From positions 191,008-255,007 of the forward strand of contig JAFEBI010000001.1 in the NCBI GenBank assembly GCA_018242725.1: a stretch of 64,000 nt of DNA. The letters are read 5' to 3'. The notes beneath the pieces are model-generated. The model saw only the letters and a list, made by a program, of their open reading frames with translations. It had not been told where the DNA came from and made no database searches. This stretch comes from Nitrospira sp. GTDB taxonomy: Bacteria > Nitrospirota > Nitrospiria > Nitrospirales > Nitrospiraceae. A program made the position numbers and the translations under genes. Of this stretch, positions 53,901-62,524 are shown in pieces; the stretch's first letter is position 1; each line of letters begins with the position of its first letter.

Positions 53901-54869
53901 CGCCTGGTGGAACTCATGGGAGGGGCCATCCGTGTGACCAGCACCGCCGGCCACGGCAGTACGTTCTCCCTCACGCTGCCTGTGACCGAAACCTCTCCTC
54001 CGGCACTCCCCTCGGCGTTCCCAGCGCTCGACCTGCAACAGCGCCGCCTCCTCCTCGTGGATGACTCCGAAGCGAATCGCATGATTATCCGGGAATATCT
54101 GAAACCGTTCGGAGCCGAGCTGGTCGAAGTCGCCGATGCCCCCGCCGCTCTCGACGCCTTGGACGCCGCCTCCCGGAACGGCACCCCCTTTGACCTGGCG
54201 ATCGTGGACTACCATATGCCGAAAATGACCGGTCTGGACCTGGCTCAGGCCATTCGCAAACGACATGACGGCACCTCGTTGGCTTTGGTTCTGTACGCTT
54301 CAGACATGCTGCGGCAGATCTCAGAACGTGCCCGCGCACTGAGAATCGTTGCCTTCATCTATAAGCCGGTCAGCCGCAAGCGGCTATTGGAGGCGCTACG
54401 TCTTGCGCTGCATCACGAGCAGACTCCCCTCACGCCGGACCAGTCCAACTCGCCCTCGCAGCCTTGCGCCCTACCGCCCTCTCGCATTCTGCTGGTGGAG
54501 GACTTGGAAGACAATCGAGATGTGATCGCTCTGTTGCTCAAAGAAACCCCCTATCGCCTGGACATGGCGGAGAACGGTGCCGTGGCCGTGGAGAAGTTCA
54601 AGTTAAGTACCTATGATATCGTATTGATGGATATGCAGATGCCGGTGATGGATGGCCTGCAGGCTACTATGGAGATTCGCCAATGGGAACGTGAACACCG
54701 TCGACGGCCGACCCCGATCGTGGCCCTCACGGCCAATGCCTTCAAGGAAGAGACGGACAAGAGCCTGGCCGTGGGCTGCACGGCGCACGTGACGAAACCG
54801 ATCAAGAAGGAAACCTTGCTCACCACCATCGCCCGATATACGACTCCCCCGGCAAGCCAAGCCGCCTAA
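50934..54869 (+). CDS. Hybrid histidine kinase 3 (periplasmic sensor, PAS-PAS-GAF-PAS, HisKA-HATPase-REC-REC)
   Basis: The frame stays open to 50577, but that part overlaps the upstream receiver gene; ATG 50934 gives 1311 residues with a proper first membrane helix (IIIGIVTATTILAIALFAYV). A periplasmic domain of about 155 residues precedes a second helix near residue 195. Then come PAS (230-340), PAS (350-480), GAF (485-650), PAS (660-780), HisKA with His803 (ASMSHEIRTPMNSI), HATPase (DTGIGIP, GGTGLGLSIS) and two complete receivers (IVDYHMPKMTG; LMDMQMPVMDG). The periplasmic domain, with ESYYIPLRLLG and FFVLWHRDFLPAI, resembles a helical-bundle chemoreceptor-like sensor. The signal is unknown. 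Confidence 0.9.
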   Translation: MIEWSQQPSRIIIGIVTATTILAIALFAYVGTDTIDTIQIHGPLYQKIIEGRDIMLDVFPPPAYLLESYYIPLRLLGTTDITTRDALIKQFFQLEDEYLARRAHWQSRLREGPLKEAIVQQAAGPALEFFVLWHRDFLPAIQDGDLKKAAQTAYGPMKIAFEAHRRGVLNLVQLAKSQNTLVELQASEMLTFRIRLLGTLGIALVGLIFSAAWIINRRLTITLITGLKDQAQQIQATVDTALDAVVVTDADGRIIEWNKQAEQTFGWSRTDVLQRQLAETIIPPSHRESWDTHHLRTNQASNLRQRIELKAVHRDGKEILIELALTPMILSQGLFFSTFIRDITAQKQAEKDLHQSTTFLAFLDSVIDNLPSMVFVKEAETLRYTRFNKAGEKLCGISQEEMLGKDDFEFFSREDAERFQNDDRKALVSGQLLDIPEEIVPTKYRGKRIVHTKKVPLYHANGMPQCVLGISEDVTDYRRTERIKHVLYAVTTVLEESQTMEQAMPRLLQTIAETFQWCVGIAWVWNVEQQVLMAHTTWTDQSPDHEAFATRSRRMRFAPGVGFAGKVCASLQTQWMENILADPDLPRYQASLQAKLKSVYGLPILGDPKIWGVLEFFSPHVDVKDDSLLQCLTAIGTAIGGFLDRLSRFKAQQQAAALARQNRLILYSVGEGLCGITSEGVVSFINPAGAALLGYTTEELVGMSWHAVIHRSTESGTPCSPETCPLHRAMRQGEPYQTSDDLFSRKEASSIPVEYTSTPMYSDTDELKGAVITFRDITERNAVKAKLEQAAQAKSDFLASMSHEIRTPMNSIVAMADLLQETPLSTVQREYVGRFSRAATTLLDLINDILDISKIEAGHIELESVAFDIHDLVDKIAELMAVGAQAKQLELAAFVHPDVPTWLQGDPLRLQQVLCNLVSNAIKFTDHGGVILRIEPDSAAPGVLHCSVSDTGIGIPKDKLESIFESFTQVDSSTTRKYGGTGLGLSISRRLVELMGGAIRVTSTAGHGSTFSLTLPVTETSPPALPSAFPALDLQQRRLLLVDDSEANRMIIREYLKPFGAELVEVADAPAALDALDAASRNGTPFDLAIVDYHMPKMTGLDLAQAIRKRHDGTSLALVLYASDMLRQISERARALRIVAFIYKPVSRKRLLEALRLALHHEQTPLTPDQSNSPSQPCALPPSRILLVEDLEDNRDVIALLLKETPYRLDMAENGAVAVEKFKLSTYDIVLMDMQMPVMDGLQATMEIRQWEREHRRRPTPIVALTANAFKEETDKSLAVGCTAHVTKPIKKETLLTTIARYTTPPASQAA

Positions 54870-55086
54870 GAGCCGGAACGCGGCTTGGGCGACCATTCCT
54901 CGAAGAATCGGCCCCAATTGTTGATCATCGAAGGCGAACCAGGCACGGCACGCCCGCTCCGTTCATCCGTCCCTATGCGCCCCAAAAAACCCTGAACGAC
55001 TTGTTCCTGACGCATAGCCGACCGCCACCCTCCTGTCTTTACATCTCCCCTGCTCCTCGGACTCCCGGATATTTGCTCATCTTCGC

Positions 55087-55116
55087 TTGTTTGGAAGAGC
55101 GCAGTTCGCGTATACT
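55087..55116 (+). promoter_or_regulatory. Candidate typA promoter
   Basis: TTGTTT (55087-55092) and TATACT (55111-55116), 18 bp apart, precede typA by about 60 bp. The -10 match is strong. Initiation would fall near 55123, exactly at the first arm of the hairpin that follows. Confidence 0.5.
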
Positions 55117-55121
55117 AGCTA

Positions 55122-55152
55122 AGACGCCTCGCTGAGGAGGCGTCTTTTTTTT
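55122..55152 (+). terminator. Intrinsic-terminator-like hairpin directly before typA
   Basis: AGACGCCTC-GCTGAG-GAGGCGTCT is a perfect 9-bp GC-rich stem followed by eight T residues. It lies between the candidate promoter and the typA start, so it is either the terminator of the kinase transcript or an attenuator in the typA leader. The 3' arm contains GAGGAGG, which resembles a ribosome-binding site. Confidence 0.8.
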
Positions 55153-55177
55153 GTCACGTTCAGGAACCACTGCCGCT

Positions 55178-57034
55178 ATGTCCACACTACGTGCCCCTCA
55201 CGACCGTCGAAACGATATCCGTAATATCGCGATCATCGCCCACGTCGATCACGGCAAAACGACCCTGGTCGATGCCGTGCTCCGCCAAACTCATGTCCAT
55301 CGCAAGATCGATGACATGGGCGAACGCATTATGGATTCGATGGACCAGGAACGGGAGCGTGGGATTACGATCCGGGCAAAAAACGCCAGCGTCATCTACA
55401 ACGGAGTGAAAATCAATATTGTCGATACGCCGGGCCACGCCGACTTCGGCGGAGAAGTGGAGCGAACGCTTCGGATGGTAGATGGGGTATTGATTTTGGT
55501 CGACGCCAAAGAAGGTCCCATGCCGCAAACGACCTTCGTATTGCGGAAGGCCTTGGCGCTGGGGCACAAGGCCATTGTCGTCATCAATAAAATCGATCGG
55601 CCGGACGCGGTCATCGACGACGTCGTCAACCGCACCTTCGACCTGTTCGTTCATCTGGGCGCCACCGACGAGCAACTCGATTTTCCGATCGTCTACACAT
55701 CGGCTATTAAAGGAATCGCCACGCTGGACGTCAACAAACCGGGAACGGATATCGCGCCGTTGCTCGATACCGTACTTGAGAAAATCCCTGCTCCGGCGAT
55801 TACCGTTGATGCTCCGCTCCAAATTCTTGTGTTGGCCCTTGTGCAAGATCCCTACAAAGGCAAGATGGGAATCGGCAAGATTCAGTCCGGTTCTATTGCC
55901 AGACGTCAGAACGTCCTGGTCCTCGGCAAGGACGGGGCGCAAATTCCGGGAAAGGTGTCCGACCTCGCCGTCTATTCGGGCCTCGAACGGGCTGACACGG
56001 AGCAAGCAGCAGCCGGCGAAATCGTCGCGGTGGCGGGCCTTGATGACGTGAGCATCGGAGATACCATTGCCGATGCGGAGCATCCTGTCGCGCTCCCACG
56101 CGTCACAATCGATGAGCCGACGGTTCAGATGACCTTCTCGGTAAATAACAGTCCCTTCGCCGGACGCGAAGGGAAGTTTCTCACGTCACGGCACTTACGC
56201 GAGCGTCTGTTCAAGGAGCTGGAGACCAATGTGTCGCTCCGCGTCAATGAAACCGACAGCGCCGATCGTTTTCTTGTGGCGGGCCGAGGTGAGCTTCATC
56301 TCTCCGTATTGATCGAACAGATGCGCCGAGAAGGATACGAGCTACAAGTGTCGCAACCGGAAGTCATCCTCCATCGTGAAGGCGACAGCGTCATGGAGCC
56401 GTACGAGGAGCTGACCATCCAGGTGCCGGAGACGTATCAAGGCACCGTCATCGAAGAGATCGGTAAACGCCGAGGCGAAATGCGGCACATGCGGCTGATT
56501 CATTCCGATGTCGGCACCAGCGAGATGCACCTGGAATATCACATTCCGACCCGCGGCATCATGGGACTCAAAAACGTGTTGCTGGCGAAGACCCGTGGCA
56601 CCGTCATTATGCACCATGTGTTTTCGGCCTACGAACGGGCGGAAGAGCGTGATTTGATCGTCGCCCCACACGGATCGTTGGTGGCGTTCGAGGACGGAGT
56701 CAGTACAGGCTACGCCATCTTCATGACCCAGGAACGGGGTGCCATGTTCATCGGACCCGGCATCGACGTCTACCGCGGGATGGTCGTCGGCCAGAACAGC
56801 CGAGATGAAGACCTCGACGTGAATGTGTGCAAGGAGAAGCATCTGACCAACATGCGTGCCTCCGGATCCGATGAGGCCCTGGTCCTCACGCCTCCGCGTG
56901 AGATGACCTTGGAGTTCGCGCTGGAATATATCGGATCCGATGAACTGGTGGAGATCACTCCACAAAACCTGCGCCTCCGCAAACGACTCCTGCATCCGGA
57001 GGACCGTCGAAAAGCCAAGAAAGCCGGCAAATGA
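55178..57034 (+). CDS. typA: Ribosome-associated GTPase TypA/BipA
   Basis: This protein of about 618 residues is a translational GTPase: G1 [13 protein letters not shown], switch region [12 protein letters not shown]3 [15 protein letters not shown]4 [11 protein letters not shown]-like domains follow, and the C-terminal domain is specific to BipA ([15 protein letters not shown]-like segment, [17 protein letters not shown]). BipA assists 50S assembly and stress adaptation. ATG 55178 is preferred; an in-frame TTG at 55151 begins in the T-tract of the hairpin. The stop overlaps the next gene as ATGA. Confidence 0.95.
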   Translation: MSTLRAPHDRRNDIRNIAIIAHVDHGKTTLVDAVLRQTHVHRKIDDMGERIMDSMDQERERGITIRAKNASVIYNGVKINIVDTPGHADFGGEVERTLRMVDGVLILVDAKEGPMPQTTFVLRKALALGHKAIVVINKIDRPDAVIDDVVNRTFDLFVHLGATDEQLDFPIVYTSAIKGIATLDVNKPGTDIAPLLDTVLEKIPAPAITVDAPLQILVLALVQDPYKGKMGIGKIQSGSIARRQNVLVLGKDGAQIPGKVSDLAVYSGLERADTEQAAAGEIVAVAGLDDVSIGDTIADAEHPVALPRVTIDEPTVQMTFSVNNSPFAGREGKFLTSRHLRERLFKELETNVSLRVNETDSADRFLVAGRGELHLSVLIEQMRREGYELQVSQPEVILHREGDSVMEPYEELTIQVPETYQGTVIEEIGKRRGEMRHMRLIHSDVGTSEMHLEYHIPTRGIMGLKNVLLAKTRGTVIMHHVFSAYERAEERDLIVAPHGSLVAFEDGVSTGYAIFMTQERGAMFIGPGIDVYRGMVVGQNSRDEDLDVNVCKEKHLTNMRASGSDEALVLTPPREMTLEFALEYIGSDELVEITPQNLRLRKRLLHPEDRRKAKKAGK

Positions 57035-57783
57035 GAATCAGGAAAAAATCACCCAAGCCTTCGGCTAAGCGACCACCTCTCTACTTTATCGGATATCGAG
57101 GCACGGCTCCGGGTACGGATGAGGTGAAGGCTCTCTATGATCGAGAGTATGGTGGACCGCTCGTGATCCAGCACGAAGAGGGATCGCCGGAGTCCTGGCA
57201 GGCCACCCATGGCCCATGGTCAGCCCATGTCGTCATACCGCTTCCGACGGATCAGGTTGCCGCAGTCATGAAACAATTGTCGTGGGAACATGACCTCATG
57301 GGAGCGATCGCTCCATCCATCACCACCCCTCGCGACATGCCGGATACCGTCCTCCTGGCAACGCGATTGGCTCGCTGCTTGACGCTGTTGTCACAAGGTA
57401 CGGCCTATGATGTCATCACACAGGCCTACGTGAATCCTTCAGATTGGCAGCAACGGGCGCTCTCGAGCTTTCTGCTGGATGACCACGTCACTATCGTTCA
57501 TGACGACAATACTCACCCGGACCGAGTTTGGTCCTACTCACTGGGACTCAGCAAGTTCGGGGTGGACGAGATCGAAATGTTTTCGGCGAAGGGACTCCCT
57601 GACAGTTCCAACAAGGACATTTTGTCTGCATCCGGCAGCGAATTGCTGCGACTGGGCCAGACGATGAAAGTCGGGACCACGCTCGACCTTCCTCTGCTTG
57701 GTCGTACAGTCCGCGTGCGAAACTACCGGACGGCTGCCCCGGCCGGCCGGATGCTGGGATTCCGAGAACTGCACACCGCGTAA
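57031..57783 (+). CDS. Hypothetical protein coupled to typA
   Basis: This 250-residue protein starts within the typA stop (ATGA), so it is translated with it. The N-terminus is very basic ([15 protein letters not shown]); the rest looks like a soluble alpha/beta protein (TVLLATRLARCLTLLSQG, VWSYSLGLSKFGVDEIEMFS). There is no signal peptide. I recognise no domain with confidence. Coupling to a ribosome GTPase and the basic N-terminus make RNA or ribosome contact possible, but this is a guess. Confidence 0.65.
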   Translation: MRIRKKSPKPSAKRPPLYFIGYRGTAPGTDEVKALYDREYGGPLVIQHEEGSPESWQATHGPWSAHVVIPLPTDQVAAVMKQLSWEHDLMGAIAPSITTPRDMPDTVLLATRLARCLTLLSQGTAYDVITQAYVNPSDWQQRALSSFLLDDHVTIVHDDNTHPDRVWSYSLGLSKFGVDEIEMFSAKGLPDSSNKDILSASGSELLRLGQTMKVGTTLDLPLLGRTVRVRNYRTAAPAGRMLGFRELHTA

Positions 57784-57841
57784 CTCCGTCGATCACTTCA
57801 ACACGTTGTCGAGTTCTTGTTTGACGGCTAGCCACCAGGGG

Positions 57842-57957
57842 GTTGTTCAACAGGTTCGCTCAACAAGGCCGCAGCGAGTGAAGGGCCGAGGCCTACCCTC
57901 GATACGTTGAGCCTCTGAGCAATATGAGAACGCTGCCGGCGAGCTTTTTCAACAATC
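57842..57957. repeat. MITE-like interspersed repeat candidate
   Basis: A block of about 116 bp begins GTTGTTCAACAGG and ends TTTTTCAACAATCC, so its ends are imperfect inverted copies (TTGTTcAAC / TTGTTgAAA). The inside is GC-rich with short self-complementary stretches. It lies in a 300-bp interval without genes between the typA operon and a peroxiredoxin gene. The architecture suggests a short nonautonomous element or REP-like repeat; there is only this copy in the window. Confidence 0.4.
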
Positions 57958-58087
57958 CGTTAGGCCTATCGGCCCGTTGACTTCCCGTCAAAACACAGGT
58001 TACAAAGTTTAGAGGGCAAGTGGGGTCCTACCAATCCGAGACCTCAGTACAATCATTACCCATACAGACGATCTAAGGAGGTTTACG

Positions 58088-58558
58088 ATGAGTGACGTGG
58101 CACCGGAAATCAAAGTGGGCGATACAGCACCGGATTTCAATCTGAAGGATCAAGACCAGAAGGACGTGAAGCTGAGCGACTACCGCGGAAAGAAGAACGT
58201 GGTGCTCGCATTCTACCCGCTGGATTGGAGCCCTGTATGCCAGGGTGAGAATAAGTGCCTGACCGATGATTTCCCAAAATTCCAGTCCGCCAACTCGGAA
58301 TTGTTCGGCATCAGCTGCGACAGTTTCTTTTCCCACAAGGCATGGGCGGATTCTTTGGATCTGAAGCATCGCCTGTTGTCCGACGTGCACCGAACGACCG
58401 CGAAGGCCTATGGGCTCTACTTTGAGCCGCTCAACTGCTCCAAACGCGCAACCGTGATCGTCGATAAGAACGGCAAGGTCGCCTATGCCAAGGTGCAGGA
58501 AATCAAGACGGCCCGCGAGGACAAGGACATCCTCGACGCGTTGGCCAAGCTCAGCTGA
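58088..58558 (+). CDS. Peroxiredoxin (AhpC/TSA family)
   Basis: This protein of 156 residues reduces hydroperoxides using a peroxidatic cysteine in [16 protein letters not shown] near residue 53. The motif has tryptophan-serine before the cysteine rather than TFVCPTE, as in AhpE/atypical one- or two-Cys types; a nearby second cysteine could resolve the sulfenate. A perfect ribosome site TAAGGAGG precedes the ATG, predicting strong expression. A thioredoxin-like gene follows by 74 bp and may be its reductant. Confidence 0.9.
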   Translation: MSDVAPEIKVGDTAPDFNLKDQDQKDVKLSDYRGKKNVVLAFYPLDWSPVCQGENKCLTDDFPKFQSANSELFGISCDSFFSHKAWADSLDLKHRLLSDVHRTTAKAYGLYFEPLNCSKRATVIVDKNGKVAYAKVQEIKTAREDKDILDALAKLS

Positions 58559-58632
58559 CGGTACATCCTAGGGACTGAGTGCTGAGATTGGATGAATATC
58601 GTATCCTGTCTCGGCACTCAGCATTGGCTTCC

Positions 58633-58965
58633 ATGTCTGGTACGGTTGAAGACGTCAACGACGCGAATTACAAAGAATTCACCGACAGTCCCGGTGCGGT
58701 GGTCGCCTATGGCCTCGCCACCTGCGAGCCCTGCAAGGCCTACGATCCTATTCTGGAAGCGACTGCGGAAAAGTTCCCGACCATCAAGGTCGGCAAGGCC
58801 AAAATGCATGTCCCGGGGCGCTGTCGCGAAATTAAAAAAACCCACACCTTTGAAACGTATCCCACCACCCATCTCTTTGCGCATGGTAAATTATTGTTGA
58901 CGCGCGAAGGAGTCGTCGAGCCGGCCGAACTCGCCGCACTCATTTCCGACTATTTACTCAAGTAG
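58633..58965 (+). CDS. Thioredoxin-like protein
   Basis: From ATG 58633 the protein has 110 residues, a single thioredoxin fold with active site CEPC in YGLATCEPCKAYDPIL and the cis-proline in TYPTTHLF. The tryptophan normally before CxxC is replaced by threonine (ATCEPC). An upstream GTG at 58579 would add 18 residues without a better ribosome site. It probably serves the peroxiredoxin encoded just upstream. Confidence 0.82.
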   Translation: MSGTVEDVNDANYKEFTDSPGAVVAYGLATCEPCKAYDPILEATAEKFPTIKVGKAKMHVPGRCREIKKTHTFETYPTTHLFAHGKLLLTREGVVEPAELAALISDYLLK

Positions 58966-58999
58966 CCCCGTGGCTGACCTGTTAGGAGGCGAGGAACAT

Positions 59000-59479
59000 A
59001 TGATGACCATGATGCGTGGTGTGCTATCCGTCATGATCCTGGCCCTTCCGCTATCGGCCGGCGCCCATACCGACGAGTATTTCGAGTCCGTTCAGGCACC
59101 GCACGGTGGACAGTTGCGGATGACCGGGCCGTATCATATGGAACTGTTGGCCAAGGATGGGGAGCTGACGGTCTATGTCACGGACCATGCCGACAACGTC
59201 ATCGGCGTAGATGGCGGATTGGCGAAAGCCACGGTCGAAACGGGGTCGAACAGGACACAGGTGCATCTCCACCCGGTCGGCGGCAACATTCTCAAGGGAG
59301 CCGGCACCTTTTCACTGACGCCAAGCACCGTGGTTATCGTGTTCATGAAGCTGCCGAACCAAGACGGCTATGCCGCTCGATTCATGCCGTTGAAACCAAA
59401 GGGTGAGCAGGACGAGAAAGCTCCGGCCCATGCGGATGATGAAGGGCCACACCATCATCACCACTCACCGAAACATTGA
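59000..59479 (+). CDS. Exported metal-binding-like protein with His-rich tail, paralogue 1
   Basis: The ATG at 59000, behind AGGAGG and GAGG, starts a signal peptide (GVLSVMILALPLSAGAH). The mature ~140 residues show PHGGQLRMTGPYHMELLAKDGELTVYV, a beta-rich domain, and end with a run of histidines (PHHHHHSPKH). The domain is shared with the next gene and recalls the small domain found beside heavy-metal efflux adaptors. Periplasmic metal handling (Cu, Ni or Zn) is plausible; the exact role is not known. Confidence 0.7.
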   Translation: MMTMMRGVLSVMILALPLSAGAHTDEYFESVQAPHGGQLRMTGPYHMELLAKDGELTVYVTDHADNVIGVDGGLAKATVETGSNRTQVHLHPVGGNILKGAGTFSLTPSTVVIVFMKLPNQDGYAARFMPLKPKGEQDEKAPAHADDEGPHHHHHSPKH

Positions 59480-59534
59480 GAGTTGATACGATTCAACTGA
59501 TGGAGACCCGGCTGAGCTGTAAGGAGACCCGATC

Positions 59535-59948
59535 ATGAGACATCTGTTTGGAAGTTTCGTGCTCTGTGCCACGCTGCTGGGAGCGGTTCAGGTCGGTGCC
59601 CACTCAGCCAAACATGCCGAACCGGTGAAGTCCCTTCACGGTGGACAGTCGATGGCTGCAGGGCCGTATCATCTCGAATTAGTCGCCAAAGATGGGGAAC
59701 TCCTCCTGTATGTGAGCGATCATTCGGACAAACCCATTCCCACGGATGGCGCGAAGGCCAAGGCTACGATCCAGCAGGGATTTGAGAAAACCTCCACGCA
59801 GGTGGAGCTGGCACCGACCGGCGAGAACCAACTGACAGGAACCGGAACATTTACGCTAAGCCCGGATACGGGAATCATCGTATTCCTCAAATTACCCGGA
59901 CGGGATGCCCACGCCGCCCGGTTTACCCCGCTCAAGACGAAGAGCTGA
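59535..59948 (+). CDS. Exported protein, paralogue 2 of the HGGQ domain
   Basis: This 137-residue protein has a signal peptide (LFGSFVLCATLLGAVQVGA) and the same mature domain as its upstream neighbour: LHGGQSMAAGPYHLELVAKDGELLLYV and IIVFLKLPGRDAHAARFTPLK. It lacks the C-terminal histidine run. AAGGAGA precedes the ATG. The pair lies in tandem, 55 bp apart, and presumably arose by duplication with later divergence of the tail. Function is unknown; envelope metal binding is suggested by context. Confidence 0.7.
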   Translation: MRHLFGSFVLCATLLGAVQVGAHSAKHAEPVKSLHGGQSMAAGPYHLELVAKDGELLLYVSDHSDKPIPTDGAKAKATIQQGFEKTSTQVELAPTGENQLTGTGTFTLSPDTGIIVFLKLPGRDAHAARFTPLKTKS

Positions 59949-60087
59949 ACAGAGTACTCCGCCTGAAGCATCAGCTTTTCCGATTTCGATTACTAAAACC
60001 ACCCTGCTCGAAAGCCCCTCATGCACATTGGGCCGGAGCAGTGCGACCTTGCACCAAGACTCCAATACTATCCATCCTTTAGCCTAG

Positions 60088-60929
60088 GCTCAGGACTCAT
60101 TCTTTTTTAAGGATTCCCAGCGGATAGTGGATGTGATTCACTCTGACTGGGAGGTGGCCATGAGGGAGGTGTTCATGTTGAGTAGGGCGCAACTGAATCG
60201 AATGAAACGGTATTTCCCGACACCGCACGGCGTGAAGCGCGTGGACGACCGACGCGTAATCAGTGGAATTATCTCTGTGAGCAAGAACGGATTGCGGTGG
60301 AAGGACGCGCCTTCGGTGTCTGGTCCGTACAAGACGTTGTACAACCAGTTTGTGCGCTGGAGCCTGGCCGGGCTTGTTAACGTGATCTTCCGGGAGCTCG
60401 CGAAGAGCGCCGACCCCAGGCAAGGCGTGATGATCGATGCCACCCATCTGAAAGCCCACCGCACGGCGGCGAGTTTGCGTCAAAAGGGGCATTCCCCCGC
60501 TGTATTGGTCGCACGAACGGCGGCCTGAATTCGGAGCTCCACGCGGTGTGCGACGAGACAGGCAAGCCGGTGCACCTGTTGCTAACTGCAGGCCACGCCA
60601 GCGATTACACAGGAGCCTGCTGCCTCCTGCCCAGCCTTTCCCACGCAAAACAGCTGATTGCCGATCGCGGATATGATGCCGATTGGTTCATCGTCGCCTT
60701 GAGGAACCACGGGATCACACCGTGCATCCCGCCGCGCAAGAACCGAACGACACGGCGCCGCTACAACAAAACCCTCTACCAACAGCGGCATAAAATCGAG
60801 ATCATGTTCGGGCGGATTAAGGATTGGCGCCGAATTGCCATGCGGTATGATCGCTGTGCCCACACCTTTTTCTCAGCGATCTGTCTCGCCGCAACCGTTA
60901 TCTTCTACCTCAAAGAATGAGTCCTGAGC
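60088..60929 (+). mobile_element. IS5-family insertion sequence, apparently intact
   Basis: The element is 842 bp with perfect 18-bp terminal inverted repeats (GCTCAGGACTCATTCTTT at 60088-60105 and its complement at 60912-60929). CTAG flanks both ends (60084-60087 and 60930-60933), the expected duplicated target. Two overlapping frames encode the transposase. Size, ends and target fit the IS427 subgroup of IS5. No decay is evident, so it may be active. It lies between the HGGQ pair and the sigma/efflux operon. Confidence 0.93.
60127..60920 (+). CDS. tnp: IS5-family DDE transposase, two frames joined by a -1 frameshift
   Basis: The first frame (60127-60528) carries the N-terminal domain and the first catalytic aspartate (MIDATHLKAHR). 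The second frame (to 60920) carries LNSELHAVCDETGKPV, the second aspartate (LIADRGYDAD) and the glutamate (KIEIMFGRIKDWRR). A slippery heptamer A-AAG-GGG at 60483-60489, in the correct phase, would shift ribosomes by -1 and produce the continuous sequence RQKGAFPRCIGRTNGGLNS, as expected for family members. The frameshift is therefore likely programmed, not a mutation. Full fusion length is about 260 residues. Confidence 0.88.
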
Positions 60930-61183
60930 CTAGTGCATGGGGAAATCGTATCGCTCTCGGCCCAAGACGGTACGTTCACATTAGCGTATAGGCTGCGGAA
61001 TTCAAGGCTCCTTTTATAACCCCAACAAGCCGAGGTAGGGAGGGCGCTGCCGACGTCCCTGCTTCACCTAGCCAGTGCCTGTAACCTTTCCACTCGTCGG
61101 AACGACTTAATGAATGAGGTGATGCAATCAGCAAAAGGGCCAAGTCAGTCAAACAGGTACACTCTTTCACCAAGGAGGGTCTG

Positions 61184-61801
61184 ATGAATCGTGGAATGAA
61201 GATGCTGTTAGGGATCGTGGCTGGAGCGTTTCTGATGGGGCTTACAGTGACACTCGCCAGGGCGGACGTAGGGGCAGCCTGCAGGGGTGAGAGCCATGCG
61301 ATGGGCATGGATCGGCACGCCATGTTGGGTCACGCAGGCATGACGTCCTATGTCCTTCGCAACCTCCTAAAGCGTCAGCAGGAACTCGGCCTAAGGGAGG
61401 ACCAAGTCACCAAGCTGAATGCCCTCGCCCTCGACCAGGACCGCGCAAAGATTCGCGCTCAAGCGGATGTTCAAGTGGCGAATCGGGAACTCAGGGCGCT
61501 GGTGACGGATGAAAAGACGGAGCTGTCCGTTATCGAAGCCAAGATAAAAGAGCGCGAATCGTTCGAGGCCAAACTGAGTTTCATGAAGATCAAAGCCAAG
61601 CGCGATCTCTACGCAGTCCTGACGCCCGAACAGCGCGAGAAACAGAACGCTCTTCGTCACCAGATGCGGCAAACGCATCGCGCACACATGTTCGGTAGCC
61701 AGGGAACGGATGCGCGTGACCATGAACAGTCGACCGGGGACATGACTTTGGTACCGGAGAGTATTCCACGTAATGCTGCGAGCAGCCTGCAGGCCAGCTA
61801 A
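61184..61801 (+). CDS. Spy/CpxP-like periplasmic protein
   Basis: AAGGAGG precedes the ATG. A signal peptide (MLLGIVAGAFLMGLTVTLARA) is followed by a histidine/methionine-rich segment (ESHAMGMDRHAMLGHAGM) and a long helical region with the motif LYAVLTPEQREKQNAL, a form of the LTxxQ box of Spy, CpxP and CnrX relatives. These act as periplasmic chaperones or metal sensors. It heads a likely operon with a sigma factor and efflux genes. The His/Met cluster suggests metal binding. Confidence 0.78.
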   Translation: MNRGMKMLLGIVAGAFLMGLTVTLARADVGAACRGESHAMGMDRHAMLGHAGMTSYVLRNLLKRQQELGLREDQVTKLNALALDQDRAKIRAQADVQVANRELRALVTDEKTELSVIEAKIKERESFEAKLSFMKIKAKRDLYAVLTPEQREKQNALRHQMRQTHRAHMFGSQGTDARDHEQSTGDMTLVPESIPRNAASSLQAS

Positions 61802-61843
61802 GCCACGAGGTGACGTGGCCATACAACACCTGTCCACGGTGAT

Positions 61844-62524
61844 GTGGTGTGGTTACCTCCGGGGATGGGCTATGATGTGATGGTGAGGCACCTGGTGGTG
61901 GGATGCTCTGGTTTCATTGGAGTGCAGACTCTGGTGTCCGATGATTTTGAGGTTATCCGGCAGGTGCTGCAGGGAGAGATCGACCGCTTTGCGGAGTTAA
62001 TCGCGCGCTATCAGCAGCATGTCGCGAAAATCGCAAACCGGCATGTGCCATCCGATCACGTAGAGGAGGTCGCGCATGACGTATTCGTCCGGGTCTATAC
62101 CAGCCTGTCGAGCTTTTCAGGTCAGACTCCGTTTGAACATTGGTTGTCCGGCGTCGCCGTCCGGACTTGCTATGAGTTCTGGCGGGCAAGGCGGCGCGAA
62201 GAACTGCCGGTGAGCGCATTGGCCACGGAGCATCAGGCCTGGATGGACCATGTGCTGGCGGCGGAATCGGACGACCAATTTCGTGAACAGGTCAGGCGGC
62301 AAGAGGCGTCGGAACTGCTGCAATGGGCACTGAGTCATCTCTCACCTGAAAACCGTCTTGTCTTAACGCTGGTCCATCTTGACGGCTATTCGGTTCGCGA
62401 GGCGGCAGGTCTGCTGGGGTGGACTGTGGTCAACGTGAGAGTGCGAGCACATCGAGCGCGACAGTTGCTCCGAGCATTACTACTCGAAAGGATGCGGCAG
62501 GACGATGACACCACTCAACGATGA
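61844..62524 (+). CDS. ECF-type RNA polymerase sigma factor
   Basis: The region 2 helix FAELIARYQQHVAKIANRHV with EEVAHDVFVRVYTSL (residues about 47-90) and the region 4 helix-turn-helix (LSPENRLVLTLVHLDGYSVREAAGLLGWTVVNVRVRAHRAR) define an extracytoplasmic-function sigma factor. The true start is probably GTG at 61934 (VSDDFEVIRQVL); the upstream 30 residues are not sigma-like. The stop overlaps the next gene by 20 bases, a membrane anti-sigma candidate. It likely drives the downstream efflux operon under envelope or metal stress. Confidence 0.88.
   Translation: MVWLPPGMGYDVMVRHLVVGCSGFIGVQTLVSDDFEVIRQVLQGEIDRFAELIARYQQHVAKIANRHVPSDHVEEVAHDVFVRVYTSLSSFSGQTPFEHWLSGVAVRTCYEFWRARRREELPVSALATEHQAWMDHVLAAESDDQFREQVRRQEASELLQWALSHLSPENRLVLTLVHLDGYSVREAAGLLGWTVVNVRVRAHRARQLLRALLLERMRQDDDTTQR

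Noticed and set aside
60127-60920. Transposase interpreted as a pseudogene because of the frame break
   Set aside because: Perfect ends, intact DDE residues and an in-phase slippery heptamer favour programmed frameshifting over decay.
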